From: JACDAN01 sp035707105
GTDB taxonomy: Bacteria; Actinomycetota; Thermoleophilia; Gaiellales; Gaiellaceae
DNA: 64,000 nt
Assembly (NCBI GenBank): GCA_035707105.1
Contig: DASSUI010000029.1
Location: 46,154 to 110,153 of the forward strand
Direction: 5' to 3'
In this document: positions 47,102 to 55,464 of the stretch, piece by piece
How the letters are laid out: each line of letters starts with the position of its first letter
Position numbering within the stretch: the first letter of the stretch is position 1
The notes under the pieces: model-generated
What the model saw: the letters and a program-made list of their open reading frames with translations, nothing else
What the model was told of the DNA's origin: nothing
Databases searched by the model: none
Made by a program: the position numbers and the translations under genes

Positions 47102-47130
47102 TGTCCCCTTCAGCCCTTGTCGCTCGTGGT
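47102..47130 (+). promoter_or_regulatory. ECF42-type promoter 3
   Basis: TGTCCCC (47102-47108), 16 bases, then CGTGGT (47125-47130). The MFS start codon is 30 bases downstream, the same distance as at promoter 2. Confidence 0.65.
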
Positions 47131-47159
47131 CATGACGACACCACGTGAGGAGGAGAGAA

Positions 47160-48617
47160 GTGAACGACACCGCACTCGCATCCAGTCACAGGAAGTGGTA
47201 CGCGCTGGGGCTTCTCTGCGCTGTGCAGTTCATGGTCGTGCTCGACGTGTCGATCGTGAACGTCGCGCTGCCCTCGATTCAGCTCGACCTGGGCTTCTCG
47301 CAGGAGAACCTGCAGTGGGTGATCAGCGCCTACGCGCTCGTCTTCGGCGGGTTTCTCCTGCTCGGCGGCCGCGTGGCCGACATCCTCGGCCGGCGGGGAG
47401 TGTTCATGGGCGGCCTCGTCGTCTTCACCGCCGGGTCGCTCCTCTGCGGGCTCGCCTGGAGTGACGAATCGCTGCTCGGCGCACGGGCGATCCAGGGGCT
47501 CGGCGCGGCCACGATCGCGCCCTCGGCGCTCTCGATCCTGACCACGACGTTCGGCGAGGGGCGAGAGCGGAACATCGCGCTCGGCGCCTGGGGCGCGGTC
47601 GGCGGCTTTGGCGCTGCCGCCGGCGTCCTGCTCGGCGGGATCCTCACCGACCTGCTCTCCTGGGAGTGGGTCTTCTTCGTGAACGTCCCCGTCGGCGTCG
47701 TCGGCCTCGGGCTCGCCCCGCTCCTGCTGTCGGAGAGCCGCGACGCGCACGGGCAGAGCCACGATTTCCCGGGCGCCGTGCTGGTCACCTTCGGGCTCGT
47801 CCTGCTCGTGCTCGGGATCACGCAGGGGCGACAGTGGGAGTGGAGCTCGGTGAAGACGATCGGCGTCTTCGCGGGCGCCGCCGTGTTGCTCGCGGCCTTC
47901 GCCCTCTGGGAGCGGCGGCAACGTGAGCCGCTCGTCCCGTTCTCCATCTTCCGCTTGCAGACGCTGGCGGCGGCGAACGTGGCCGGCTTGATCATGGGCA
48001 CGGCCATGTTCTCGATGTTCCTGATGCTCACCCTGTACATGCAGCAGGTGCTCGGCTTCTCGCCTCTGAAGACCGGCGTCGGGTATCTCGCGGTCGCGGG
48101 CACGGCCGTCGTCTGGGCGAACGTCGCCGCGCAGTGCGTGAATCGGATCGGGGTCAAGCCGGTACTGATCTTCGGGATGAGCATGCTGACGGCCGGCCTC
48201 CTCTATTTCACGCAGGTCTCCGTCGGCGGCTCCTACTGGGCCGATCTCTTCCCCGGCTTCCTCGTCCTGGGGATCGCGCTCCCCTTCGCGTTCGTGCCGA
48301 TCACGATCGCGGCGCTGGCAGGGACGAGGCCGCAGGAGGCGGGGCTCGCCTCGGGGCTGATCAACACCTCACAGCAGATCGGAGGCGCCGTCGGCATCGC
48401 TCTGCTGTCGACCATCGCCGTCTCGACGACGGACGACCAGCTCGCGAGCGGAACGACGATGCCCACCGCGCTCACCGACGGCTTCGTGAACGCGTTCTGG
48501 GCCGGAGCGGCGATCGCCTTCGCCGGGGTCCTCGTCTCCATCTTCCTCGTCCGCGGACGCGATCTCCGTCTGTCGGAGGCGGCGGTCCCGGAGCCCGCGC
48601 TCAAAGAGGCGGCGTAG
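47160..48617 (+). CDS. MFS drug:H+ antiporter, DHA2 (EmrB/QacA) family
   Basis: The 485-residue protein starts at GTG 47160 behind GAGGAGGAG. It has about 14 spans, with VVLDVSIVNVALPSIQ in the first, GGRVADILGRRGVF as motif A and ISAYALVFGGFLLLGG in between, typical for EmrB/QacA exporters. A promoter of the ECF42 type lies directly upstream, so export is probably switched on together with the YCII-sigma operon. Substrate unknown. A strong terminator hairpin follows at 48644. Confidence 0.9.
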   Translation: MNDTALASSHRKWYALGLLCAVQFMVVLDVSIVNVALPSIQLDLGFSQENLQWVISAYALVFGGFLLLGGRVADILGRRGVFMGGLVVFTAGSLLCGLAWSDESLLGARAIQGLGAATIAPSALSILTTTFGEGRERNIALGAWGAVGGFGAAAGVLLGGILTDLLSWEWVFFVNVPVGVVGLGLAPLLLSESRDAHGQSHDFPGAVLVTFGLVLLVLGITQGRQWEWSSVKTIGVFAGAAVLLAAFALWERRQREPLVPFSIFRLQTLAAANVAGLIMGTAMFSMFLMLTLYMQQVLGFSPLKTGVGYLAVAGTAVVWANVAAQCVNRIGVKPVLIFGMSMLTAGLLYFTQVSVGGSYWADLFPGFLVLGIALPFAFVPITIAALAGTRPQEAGLASGLINTSQQIGGAVGIALLSTIAVSTTDDQLASGTTMPTALTDGFVNAFWAGAAIAFAGVLVSIFLVRGRDLRLSEAAVPEPALKEAA

Positions 48618-48643
48618 ACGCGAGCTCGTCTGTTGCGGACATC

Positions 48644-48677
48644 CCGAGTCCCGCGGCCCCCGGTTCGCGGGACTCGG
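48644..48677. terminator. bidirectional hairpin terminator
   Basis: CCGAGTCCCGCG (48644-48655) pairs perfectly with CGCGGGACTCGG (48666-48677) around a 10-base loop, between the MFS gene and the converging broken gene. Confidence 0.8.
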
Positions 48678-48727
48678 CCGCGCAACGGGGCGGCAACCGG
48701 TCGCAACCAGCGGGTAACACTCTTCGC

Positions 48728-49411
48728 CTATTGCTCTAGCTGCGGGCGGTGACCGAGCCGCTTCTGCTGGCGCCGCGCGATGGCTATTCCGGCATGCCAG
48801 CCCGGTGCTCGTCCACCGGGCGGAAGCGCGATCGATTCAACGTCGAGTCCGCTGCGAGCGATGAGCCAGGAGATCGTGGAGTTCGAGTTCCACATCTCGC
48901 CTGCCTTCAGCCGTCGCGGCCCCAGACCGGCGTCGGTACCTGCGGCGCCAGCTCGAGTAGCCGCCGCGCGCAATCGGGATTCGTCGCTGAGCTGCTACGG
49001 GCTCTCGACCGCCTCCTCGACGTCGGGGATCGAGCCCTCGCGCCAGCGGCGGACCTCGTATCGGAAGAGTGGGAGTCGGCCTAACGCTCGTATGCCGACC
49101 GCACCTTCGGTGACGACGCCACGCTGGTCGCGCTGTCTCCATACGGGAGCCTGCTCGATGACGAATCTCGCCTCGCGAACGTCGACCTGCAGCGCCGAGG
49201 GGTAAAGGTCGCAGCGATCTCGCCGATCGAGTACGGCTGCCAGCGTCTCGAAGATGCGCCCGTTCAGGCGCACCGAATGGCCACCCGCGCCGAGCGGCAG
49301 CCAGTACAGGTGGATGCCGGTGCGGGGAGGAAAAGCCGCCATCGGGATCAGCGCTCCACTTGCCATCGTGAGCAGCGTGCGCGACGCGTCACAGCCGCTT
49401 GGCGCGCTCAT
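48728..49411 (-). pseudogene. conserved unknown gene interrupted by an amber codon
   Basis: From ATG 49411 the frame encodes SGALIPMAAFPPRTG, HLYWLPLGAGGHSVRLNGRI, VVTEGAVGIRALGRLPLFRY and EVRRWREGSIPDVEEAVESP, then TAG at 48997-48995. The same frame continues without shift as QLSDESRLRAAATRAGA and GEMWNSNSTISWLIARSGL to a stop at 48728. The two parts match one actinobacterial protein of unknown function with the RYEVRRWR and GEMWNSNS segments. A single base change would restore it. The ATG overlaps the LLM stop (ATGA), so the two were an operon. Confidence 0.75.
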
Positions 49412-50178
49412 CGTCCGCGCGCCGCGATCGTCTCACGCACCTGCGCAGCGCGAGGCTGCGGGCCGAAGTCGGTGAGGATCCAGGTCGCCCCGGCTTGGCG
49501 CCAAGGTTCGAGATCGACACCGGGCTCGAGGTCGACGACGAGGTCGAACGGACGCTGATCGTCGCCTCGCCGCTGCGCGATCTCGCCGGCGAGCCCGGCG
49601 AGCGCGTCGGGCCCGGGCAACTCGATCGGGAACATTCCGTCCCAGGCGGCGGCTCGGCGGATTGGCCGCGGATGCGGCCAGCGGCCCGCGACCCAGACAG
49701 GGATCCTCGGCGTCTGCACCGGCCGCGGCTCGAACTCGCCTGCCCAAAGTTCGACCAGACGCGCGAGGCCGTTGTCGAGGAGGCGGGCGCGCTCGCGTGG
49801 CTCGACGACCTCGCCGAAGCGCTCCAGCTCGCCGTGGCCACTGCTGCCCAAACCGACGCCGAGGGTCAGACGGCCTCGGCTGAGGTGGTCGAGGGTGACG
49901 GTCTCCCGCGCGAGCTTGTGCACGCGCCGGCGCGCGAGTGGGGTGACCAGCGGCCCGAGCCGCACGCGCTGCGTGTGGGCGGCGATCGCGCTCAGCGCAA
50001 TCCACGGGTCGGCGACCGCCCGTACCGGCGCCCGCCGAACGATGTGATCCCAGAGGAACACCCCGTCCCAGCCAGCCTCCTCTGCGGCGACGGCGAGCTC
50101 GACGAGCGTTCGCGGATCAGAGAGCTCGTCGAACGGCGCGAGATAGAGGCCGCGCCGCAGGCGGCCGGCGGGTTTCAT
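49408..50178 (-). CDS. LLM-class flavin-dependent oxidoreductase
   Basis: The 256-residue protein has the TIM-barrel luciferase-like segments RRGLYLAPFDELSDPRTLVE, GWDGVFLWDHIV, RVRLGPLVTPLARRRVHKLA and GRLTLGVGLGSSGHGEL. It is a short form of the family (usual length 280-350), likely F420- or FMN-dependent. Substrate unknown. Its ATG 50178 overlaps the stop of a 27-codon frame, and its stop overlaps the start of the amber-interrupted gene. Confidence 0.85.
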   Translation of the reverse strand: MKPAGRLRRGLYLAPFDELSDPRTLVELAVAAEEAGWDGVFLWDHIVRRAPVRAVADPWIALSAIAAHTQRVRLGPLVTPLARRRVHKLARETVTLDHLSRGRLTLGVGLGSSGHGELERFGEVVEPRERARLLDNGLARLVELWAGEFEPRPVQTPRIPVWVAGRWPHPRPIRRAAAWDGMFPIELPGPDALAGLAGEIAQRRGDDQRPFDLVVDLEPGVDLEPWRQAGATWILTDFGPQPRAAQVRETIAARGR

Positions 50179-50258
50179 GCGGTCGCTAGGTACGCGACGC
50201 CGATGCCGCTGAACTCGCCGCCGACCTGCACCGTCTCGGTGGGGACAGGCTCGCGCAT
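50175..50258 (-). CDS. possible 27-residue leader peptide before the LLM gene
   Basis: ATG 50258 opens MREPVPTETVQVGGEFSGIG and ends in VAYLATA, with its TGA overlapping the LLM start (ATGA). It could be a leader peptide for coupling or the tail of a lost gene. No homologue is known to me. The region up to the AraC start at 50357 shows nothing else. Confidence 0.25.
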   Translation of the reverse strand: MREPVPTETVQVGGEFSGIGVAYLATA

Positions 50259-50356
50259 CGGCCTAGGCTAGTGGACCGAATCGTGAGCGGGCGGACTTCT
50301 GGGAAACCGTCGCCTCGGCTTCGACTAGACGGCGGGGACGTGGCACGATCTCGCCC

Positions 50357-50800
<444 letters not shown>

Positions 50801-50810
50801 CATGGCCGCC

Positions 50811-51233
50811 ATGGATATCACCATTCATCAGACCCTCCTCCCGCACGACGACCCGGACGCATCCCTGGCCTTCTATCGCGACACCCTCGGCTTCGAGGTC
50901 CGCAACGACGTCGAGTACGGTGGGGTGCACTGGATCACGGTCGGCCCTCCTGACCAGCCCGCCACGTCCATCGTCCTGTACCCGCCGGCCGCCACGCCGG
51001 GCATCACCGACGACGAGCGCCGCACGATCGCCGAGATGATGGCCAAGGGCACCTACGCCAGCATCAACCTGGCCACCCCCGACGTCGACGGGACCTTCGA
51101 GCGGCTGCAGGCCAGCGACGCAGCCGAGGTCGTCCAGGAGCCGACCGACCAGCCGTACGGGCTTCGCGACTGCGCCTTCCGCGATCCCGCGGGCAACCTG
51201 ATCCGCATCATGGAGGTGCGTCGCAATGGCTGA
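50811..51233 (+). CDS. VOC family protein, AraC-linked
   Basis: The 140-residue protein begins MDITIHQTLLPHDDPDASLA and FYRDTLGFEVRNDVEYGGV, with WITVGPPDQPATSIVLYPP and DCAFRDPAGNLIRIMEV, the standard halves of a glyoxalase/bleomycin resistance-type module. ATG 50811 matches the family start; ATG 50802 is also in frame. It follows an AraC regulator and overlaps the DUF1801 gene by 8 bases, a common three-gene unit in actinobacteria. Reaction unknown. Confidence 0.88.
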   Translation: MDITIHQTLLPHDDPDASLAFYRDTLGFEVRNDVEYGGVHWITVGPPDQPATSIVLYPPAATPGITDDERRTIAEMMAKGTYASINLATPDVDGTFERLQASDAAEVVQEPTDQPYGLRDCAFRDPAGNLIRIMEVRRNG

Positions 51234-51687
51234 GCGAAAATCTGCAAAGAAGGACGCGCCGAAGTCCGCCAAGGGATTCACGGACGAGGAACGCGCCGCG
51301 ATGAAGGAGCGCGTCCAAGAGCTGAAGGCGGAAGCGCGTGCGAACAAGAACAAGGCGGATGGGGAAAGCGACGTGCTCGCGAAGATCTCCGAGATGCCGG
51401 AGCCCGATCGCGCGATGGCCAAGCGGCTCCATGCGATCGTCAAAGCCAGCGCGCCGGCCCTCTCGCCGAAAACCTGGTACGGGATGCCCGCGTATGCCAA
51501 GGACGGCAAGGTCGTCTGCTACTTCCAAAGCGCGGACAAGTTCAAATCGAGGTACGCGACGTTCGGCTTCAACGACACGGCGAACCTCGACGAGGGCGCG
51601 ATGTGGCCGACCTCCTTCGCGCTGAAGGAGTTGACTGCCACCGAGGAGGCAAGGATCAGTGCGCTCGTGAAGAAGGCGGCGAGCTGA
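51226..51687 (+). CDS. DUF1801/YdhG-like protein
   Basis: The 153-residue protein has a Lys-rich N-terminus (residues 1-50) and the DUF1801 core: MPEPDRAMAKRLHAIVKASA, PKTWYGMPAYAKDGKVVCYF and RYATFGFNDTANLDEGAMWP. The fold is a small alpha/beta domain related to iron-binding or dimeric proteins; function unproven. It overlaps the VOC gene by 8 bases and is cotranscribed with it. Confidence 0.85.
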   Translation: MAERKSAKKDAPKSAKGFTDEERAAMKERVQELKAEARANKNKADGESDVLAKISEMPEPDRAMAKRLHAIVKASAPALSPKTWYGMPAYAKDGKVVCYFQSADKFKSRYATFGFNDTANLDEGAMWPTSFALKELTATEEARISALVKKAAS

Positions 51688-51729
51688 GCCTCGCCGTGAA
51701 TTGCCGCGCGCTGACGACCGCCGGAGCCC

Positions 51730-51860
51730 TCAGCCGATCCGCTCTGCCAGCTCGACGATGACCCCCTCCGGGCCGCGGACGTAGCACAGCCGACAGCTGT
51801 CCTCGTAGCGCTCCACCTCGCCGACGAGCTCAGCGCCGCGGGGCGGGGCGCATTTCGGCC
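51730..51860 (-). pseudogene. C-terminal fragment of a VOC gene
   Basis: On the minus strand a frame ending in TGA at 51730 encodes RGAELVGEVERYEDSCRLCY and VRGPEGVIVELAERIG, the usual last part of a glyoxalase-like protein. Upstream the match stops near 51850 and no start is present. The 250 bases from 51861 to 52111 hold only a small hairpin, GCTCGC-N8-GCGAGC at 51866-51885, and no gene that I can support. This looks like the end of a deletion. Confidence 0.6.
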
Positions 51861-52111
51861 CGGGTGCTCGCACTCGAGAGCGAGCCCGTCGACCCCGCGG
51901 CTGTGAGATCCTGTTGCTTGCTCTTTTCAGGGTTGGGCGGCCGGCAGGAGCAACTGCTCGCGGCCGACGAGGCGGATCCGGCCTCTGGGCTAGCAGCTGA
52001 ATCTCATCGGTGAACGTGCCCTCAAGGGCAGAGAAGACCGTGTTCGCGCGCAGTCGCTCCGCCAGAGCGATTGTTCGTCGGCCTGTTGTGATGTCAGGCT
52101 CGGCGAGCCCT

Positions 52112-52678
52112 TCAGGGCGGGAGGAGATGGCGTCGTCTCGCCTCGGCGAGTGCTTCGAGCTGCGAGTGACAGCCGAGCTCGAGCAGGATCGCGCGGATGT
52201 GATTGCGAACCGTGACCTCGGCGACGCCGAGCCTGGCAGCGATCACCTTCGCCGGCGCGCCCTCCGCGATCAGTTCGAGCACCTCGTGCTGCCGCGCGGT
52301 CAGGTGCGACGCCGGCGCCGGCTCCGACCCGGTGTCGGCCGTCGGCTGGAACAGGTGCAGGCCGACTGTGCCGCGGTCCGGGTTCACGGCAGCGATCGTC
52401 GACATCCTGACCAGCTTCCGACCCTCGGCCGCCCTGATCAGGATCCGGCGCGACGGAACCGGCCAGCCCTCGCGCGCGAGCCGGGCCGCTGAGCAGTGGG
52501 GATGACAGATCATTGCCCCTTCCTCGTCGAGCCCGCAAAGCACCTCCCAGCAGGGGCGACCGATCGCTTCGGCGGCCGGGATGCCTGTCAGCGACTCGAG
52601 CTCGTCGTTCCACGCGTCGATCCGGAGGTCAGCCGCGAACGCCATCAGCGCGTCGCCAGAGCGAAAGACGTTGGTCAT
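52112..52678 (-). CDS. PAS-LuxR transcriptional regulator
   Basis: The 188-residue protein has a PAS domain at residues 5-110 (RIDAWNDELESLTGIPAAEA, IGRPCWEVLCG) with an unusual MICHPHCSAARLAREG segment containing paired Cys and His, then a LuxR helix-turn-helix at 125-180 (LTARQHEVLELIAEGAPAKV, VTVRNHIRAILLEL). There is no receiver domain. The CHPHC segment could bind a metal or react with an oxidant. It is divergent from the GntR-like gene, 52 bases apart. Confidence 0.85.
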   Translation of the reverse strand: MTNVFRSGDALMAFAADLRIDAWNDELESLTGIPAAEAIGRPCWEVLCGLDEEGAMICHPHCSAARLAREGWPVPSRRILIRAAEGRKLVRMSTIAAVNPDRGTVGLHLFQPTADTGSEPAPASHLTARQHEVLELIAEGAPAKVIAARLGVAEVTVRNHIRAILLELGCHSQLEALAEARRRHLLPP

Positions 52679-52730
52679 CGAGGGAGATACGCCGGGAGGG
52701 GGACGCCGGTTTCCCGCTGGGATCCGCGCT

Positions 52731-52994
52731 GTGGTGCGGTGCGTATGGCTGGATGTGGAGGCCCGCAGCCGGCCGGGGACGCGTGCGCGCCATGAACACG
52801 TTGCGGAGAAGCTGCGCGCCGCGATCGTCGGCGGCCGGTTACGACCGGGTGCGCGTCTGCCGTCGGAGCGCGCTCTCGCCGAGGAATCCGGCGTCAGCCG
52901 GGCGACGATCGTGAGCGCGTTGCACCTGCTCCGCGGCGAGGGGTTGATCGAGACCCGGCGCGGCGCGGGCTCGTGGGTCCGCCGGCATTCGTGA
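52731..52994 (+). CDS. short GntR-type winged-helix protein
   Basis: The frame of about 87 residues has a GntR winged helix: HEHVAEKLRAAIVGGRLRPG, RLPSERALAEESGVSRATIV and HLLRGEGLIETRRGAGSWV. No effector domain follows. GTG 52731 is a possible start; GTG 52755 would also keep the whole domain. It may be a complete minimal regulator or the remnant of a larger GntR protein. It is 83 bases before the secreted GloVer gene. Confidence 0.65.
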   Translation: MVRCVWLDVEARSRPGTRARHEHVAEKLRAAIVGGRLRPGARLPSERALAEESGVSRATIVSALHLLRGEGLIETRRGAGSWVRRHS

Positions 52995-53077
52995 TGGCCT
53001 CGAGTGGACGCTCAAACTTGGCCATGTCTGGAGCGGGGCTGCGTCGTAGCGTTGGTGGCTCACCCAGGAGGTAGGAG

Positions 53078-54592
53078 ATGAGTCGCCTTGCCGCAGTTCT
53101 CGCGTGTGCGTTTGCGTCGCTGGTCGTTGTAGGCACGAGTGGTGCGACTACCGGAGCGGGTTCGTTCGCTGTCCTACACAGCTTCAGTGGCCCCGAGGGG
53201 GAGACTCCGGCCGCGCCGCTCGTCCAGGGCGCCGACGGCTTCTTCTACGGCGTCGCTGCCCACGGCGGCGATTTCACGGTCTTGCCGCCCGACGGCGGCG
53301 GCACGGTCTTCCGCATGGACGCGAGCGGCAACGTCACGACGCTCCACACCTTCAAAGGACCCGAGGGCGCGTGGCCCAAGAGCCTGATCCAGGGCCGTGA
53401 CGGCTTCTTCTACGGCACGGCGACCCTGGGCGGCCAACCCTCGATCTCGCCTCTCAACCCGGGGGTCGGGACGATCTTCCGCATGGACGCAGCGGGCGTG
53501 GTAGACGTGCTGTACGTCTTCCCCTACTCGATTGGCGGCGGGTCTTCTCAGCCGGGGCCGATCGTGCAGGGCGCCGACGGAGCCCTCTACGGGGGTGCAC
53601 TGGGGGCGTTCGGAACGAGCGCCGTCGGCGGATACATCTACCGATTCGATCCGAGAACTGGCGATTTCCGCCATCTGCATGACTTCGTCGGCAGCGACGG
53701 AGCAATCCCGACCGGGCCGCTCTTCCAGGCCGGCGACGGATTCTTCTACGGGACGACCAACCAGGGTGGGCTCTGGAATTCTGGCGTCATCTACAAGGTC
53801 GATGTCTTCGGCCACTTCGTGCTCCTTCACAGCCTCTCACCGTTCTATCCCGGGGAGGGCTCAGAGCCGAAGGGCGGCGTGATCCAGGCGAGCGACGGCT
53901 TCTTCTACGGCACGACCGAGCAGGGCGGCTACGGCGGCGAGATCTTTCGCATCGACGCCGCCGGCAACTTCACCGTCATCCACCGCTTCGACTCGTACTT
54001 CAGCGACGGCGGCAGGCCGCGGAGCGGCCTGATCGAGGGCCGCGACGGCTTCCTCTACGGGACGACCTCGAGCGGCGGCCAGCCGGTCACCGGCAGCCGT
54101 TACGGGGTTGTCTACCGGATGGACAAGGCCGGCACGGTCACGGTCTTGCACACGTTCACGGGGCCCGACGGGCGCGAGCCGTGGGCTGGCCTCGCGCAGG
54201 GCGCGGACGGCCAGTTGTACGGGTCCACAGTCGTCGGCGGAGCGCTCGGGTTGGGCGTGCTGTTCCGCGTCGATCCCGCGGCTCCCGCGCCTTCGGCCCC
54301 GCTGCCGACTCTCACGGGACTGACGCTCGCGCCGTCCGCCGTCGTGGGCGGGCAGGGCTCGACCGGGACGGTCGCGCTCGGCGGTCCCGCTCCGTCAGGA
54401 GGAGCGGTCGTCGCACTCTCGAGCAGCAGCCTGTCCGTAGCCTCCGTCCCGGCGACCGTGACCGTACCCGGCGGTGCGACAAGCGCCTCCTTCGTCGTCT
54501 CGACCAAACCGGTCAAACGGACGAAAACGGCCACGGTCACCGCGAGCTACAACAGCAGCTCCGTCTCGACCACCCTGACAGTGACCCGCTGA
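53078..54592 (+). CDS. secreted GloVer-repeat protein with C-terminal Ig-like domain
   Basis: The 504-residue protein has a signal peptide (residues 1-24, MSRLAAVLACAFASLVVVGT then SGA) and about seven repeats of roughly 55 residues with the core GADGFFYGxxxxGG...GTVFRMDAxGxVxxLHxF. This is the choice-of-anchor tandem-repeat GloVer family (TIGR03803), predicted to form a beta-propeller. Residues 410-504 are a Ser/Thr-rich Ig-like domain (TLTGLTLAPSAVVGGQGSTG). There is no membrane anchor or sorting motif. The start follows AGGAGG. Function unknown, likely extracellular. Base use is slightly less GC-rich than its neighbours. Confidence 0.88.
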   Translation: MSRLAAVLACAFASLVVVGTSGATTGAGSFAVLHSFSGPEGETPAAPLVQGADGFFYGVAAHGGDFTVLPPDGGGTVFRMDASGNVTTLHTFKGPEGAWPKSLIQGRDGFFYGTATLGGQPSISPLNPGVGTIFRMDAAGVVDVLYVFPYSIGGGSSQPGPIVQGADGALYGGALGAFGTSAVGGYIYRFDPRTGDFRHLHDFVGSDGAIPTGPLFQAGDGFFYGTTNQGGLWNSGVIYKVDVFGHFVLLHSLSPFYPGEGSEPKGGVIQASDGFFYGTTEQGGYGGEIFRIDAAGNFTVIHRFDSYFSDGGRPRSGLIEGRDGFLYGTTSSGGQPVTGSRYGVVYRMDKAGTVTVLHTFTGPDGREPWAGLAQGADGQLYGSTVVGGALGLGVLFRVDPAAPAPSAPLPTLTGLTLAPSAVVGGQGSTGTVALGGPAPSGGAVVALSSSSLSVASVPATVTVPGGATSASFVVSTKPVKRTKTATVTASYNSSSVSTTLTVTR

Positions 54593-54604
54593 TCCCCTCC
54601 GCGC

Positions 54605-55237
54605 CTAGCTTTGCCGCCAGCTTGCCTCGGCGGTGGACGTTACGTACTCCGGTTGCCCGCTGAACCGGAAGACCTGGATCGTCACCCCGCTGGGTGTGGT
54701 CCGGGTGTCGACCAGATCGAGCGCTGCGTCCGGGCCGGTGTCCGCGAACAGACGCGTGCCCTGGCCGATGATCACGGGGTACGTCAGCAGGTTGATCTCG
54801 TCGACCAGCTCGTTTTCGAGCAGCCAGCGGACCAGGGCGCCGCTTCCGTGCACTTGCAGCTCACCGTCCGGCTCGGCCTTCAGGTTGCTGACCGCTGCGA
54901 CTTCCCCGGCGATGACGGTCGTGTCCGCCCAGCGCGGCTCGGTGAGCGTGGAGGAGGCCACGTACTTGCGCCTCGAGTTCAGCGCCTGTCCGATCGGGCT
55001 CTGGCTCGGATCCGTCATGAGGCCCCAGGAGCCGGCGAAGATCTCGTACGTCCGCCGTCCGAACAGGAACGCCTCAGCGCGCGCGTAGACGTCGTCGACG
55101 AACGCGCCGGCCTCCTCGTCAAAAAGCGGGATCGCCCATCCGCCGCGCTCGAATCCTCCGCGACGGTCCTCGTCGGGTCCGCCGAGCCCCTGCATGACTC
55201 CGTCTAGCGAGACGTTCTCGGTCACGGTCAGCTTCAT
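54605..55237 (-). CDS. dihydrofolate reductase family protein (RibD C-terminal domain)
   Basis: The 210-residue protein begins MKLTVTENVSLDGVMQGLGG and contains EAFLFGRRTYEIFAGSWG, QVHGSGALVRWLLENELVDE and LLTYPVIIGQGTRLF. It is a paralogue of the RibD-like gene at 18842 with the same motif order. It probably binds NADPH; substrate unknown. A CGATGAGTC-N16-GTCT element 35 bases upstream ties it to the SigG-type sigma regulon. It converges with the GloVer gene. Confidence 0.88.
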   Translation of the reverse strand: MKLTVTENVSLDGVMQGLGGPDEDRRGGFERGGWAIPLFDEEAGAFVDDVYARAEAFLFGRRTYEIFAGSWGLMTDPSQSPIGQALNSRRKYVASSTLTEPRWADTTVIAGEVAAVSNLKAEPDGELQVHGSGALVRWLLENELVDEINLLTYPVIIGQGTRLFADTGPDAALDLVDTRTTPSGVTIQVFRFSGQPEYVTSTAEASWRQS

Positions 55238-55271
55238 GGTCGTCTCCCGTCCTCTCTTCGTGTCATGGGTA

Positions 55272-55300
55272 AGACCCCTGGAGAGGCGCCAGACTCATCG
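55272..55300 (-). promoter_or_regulatory. ECF-type promoter, CGATGAGTC-N16-GTCT (copy E)
   Basis: On the minus strand CGATGAGTC (55300-55292) is followed after 16 bases by GTCT (55275-55272) and TACC. It is directed at the RibD-like gene starting at 55237. It differs from the other copies in the last base of the -35. The gap from 55301 to 55464 shows nothing else. Confidence 0.5.
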
Positions 55301-55464
55301 GTGGCCGTGGGATGGCTCCACAGACGGCTCCATACCCACCGCGCGCCGATGTGTTCCTAGGCACCGCTTTGGTCCCGGCTGTTCGCAGATGCCGCCGCCT
55401 CCTCGGCCGGGTATCCCATCCCAGCTCCGCCGTGGGCCGCCGAGCCCTGCGGAGAGGGCGAAGA

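Noticed and set aside
50225..50247. Possible fourth ECF42-type promoter (TGTCCCC on the minus strand at 50247-50241)
   Set aside because: After 16 bases the sequence is TCGGCG, not CGTCGT, and the site lies inside a small frame; treated as chance.
51997..52006. Possible sixth CGATGAG element on the minus strand near 52000
   Set aside because: It reads CGATGAGAT with no GTCT at the right spacing and faces only a gene fragment.
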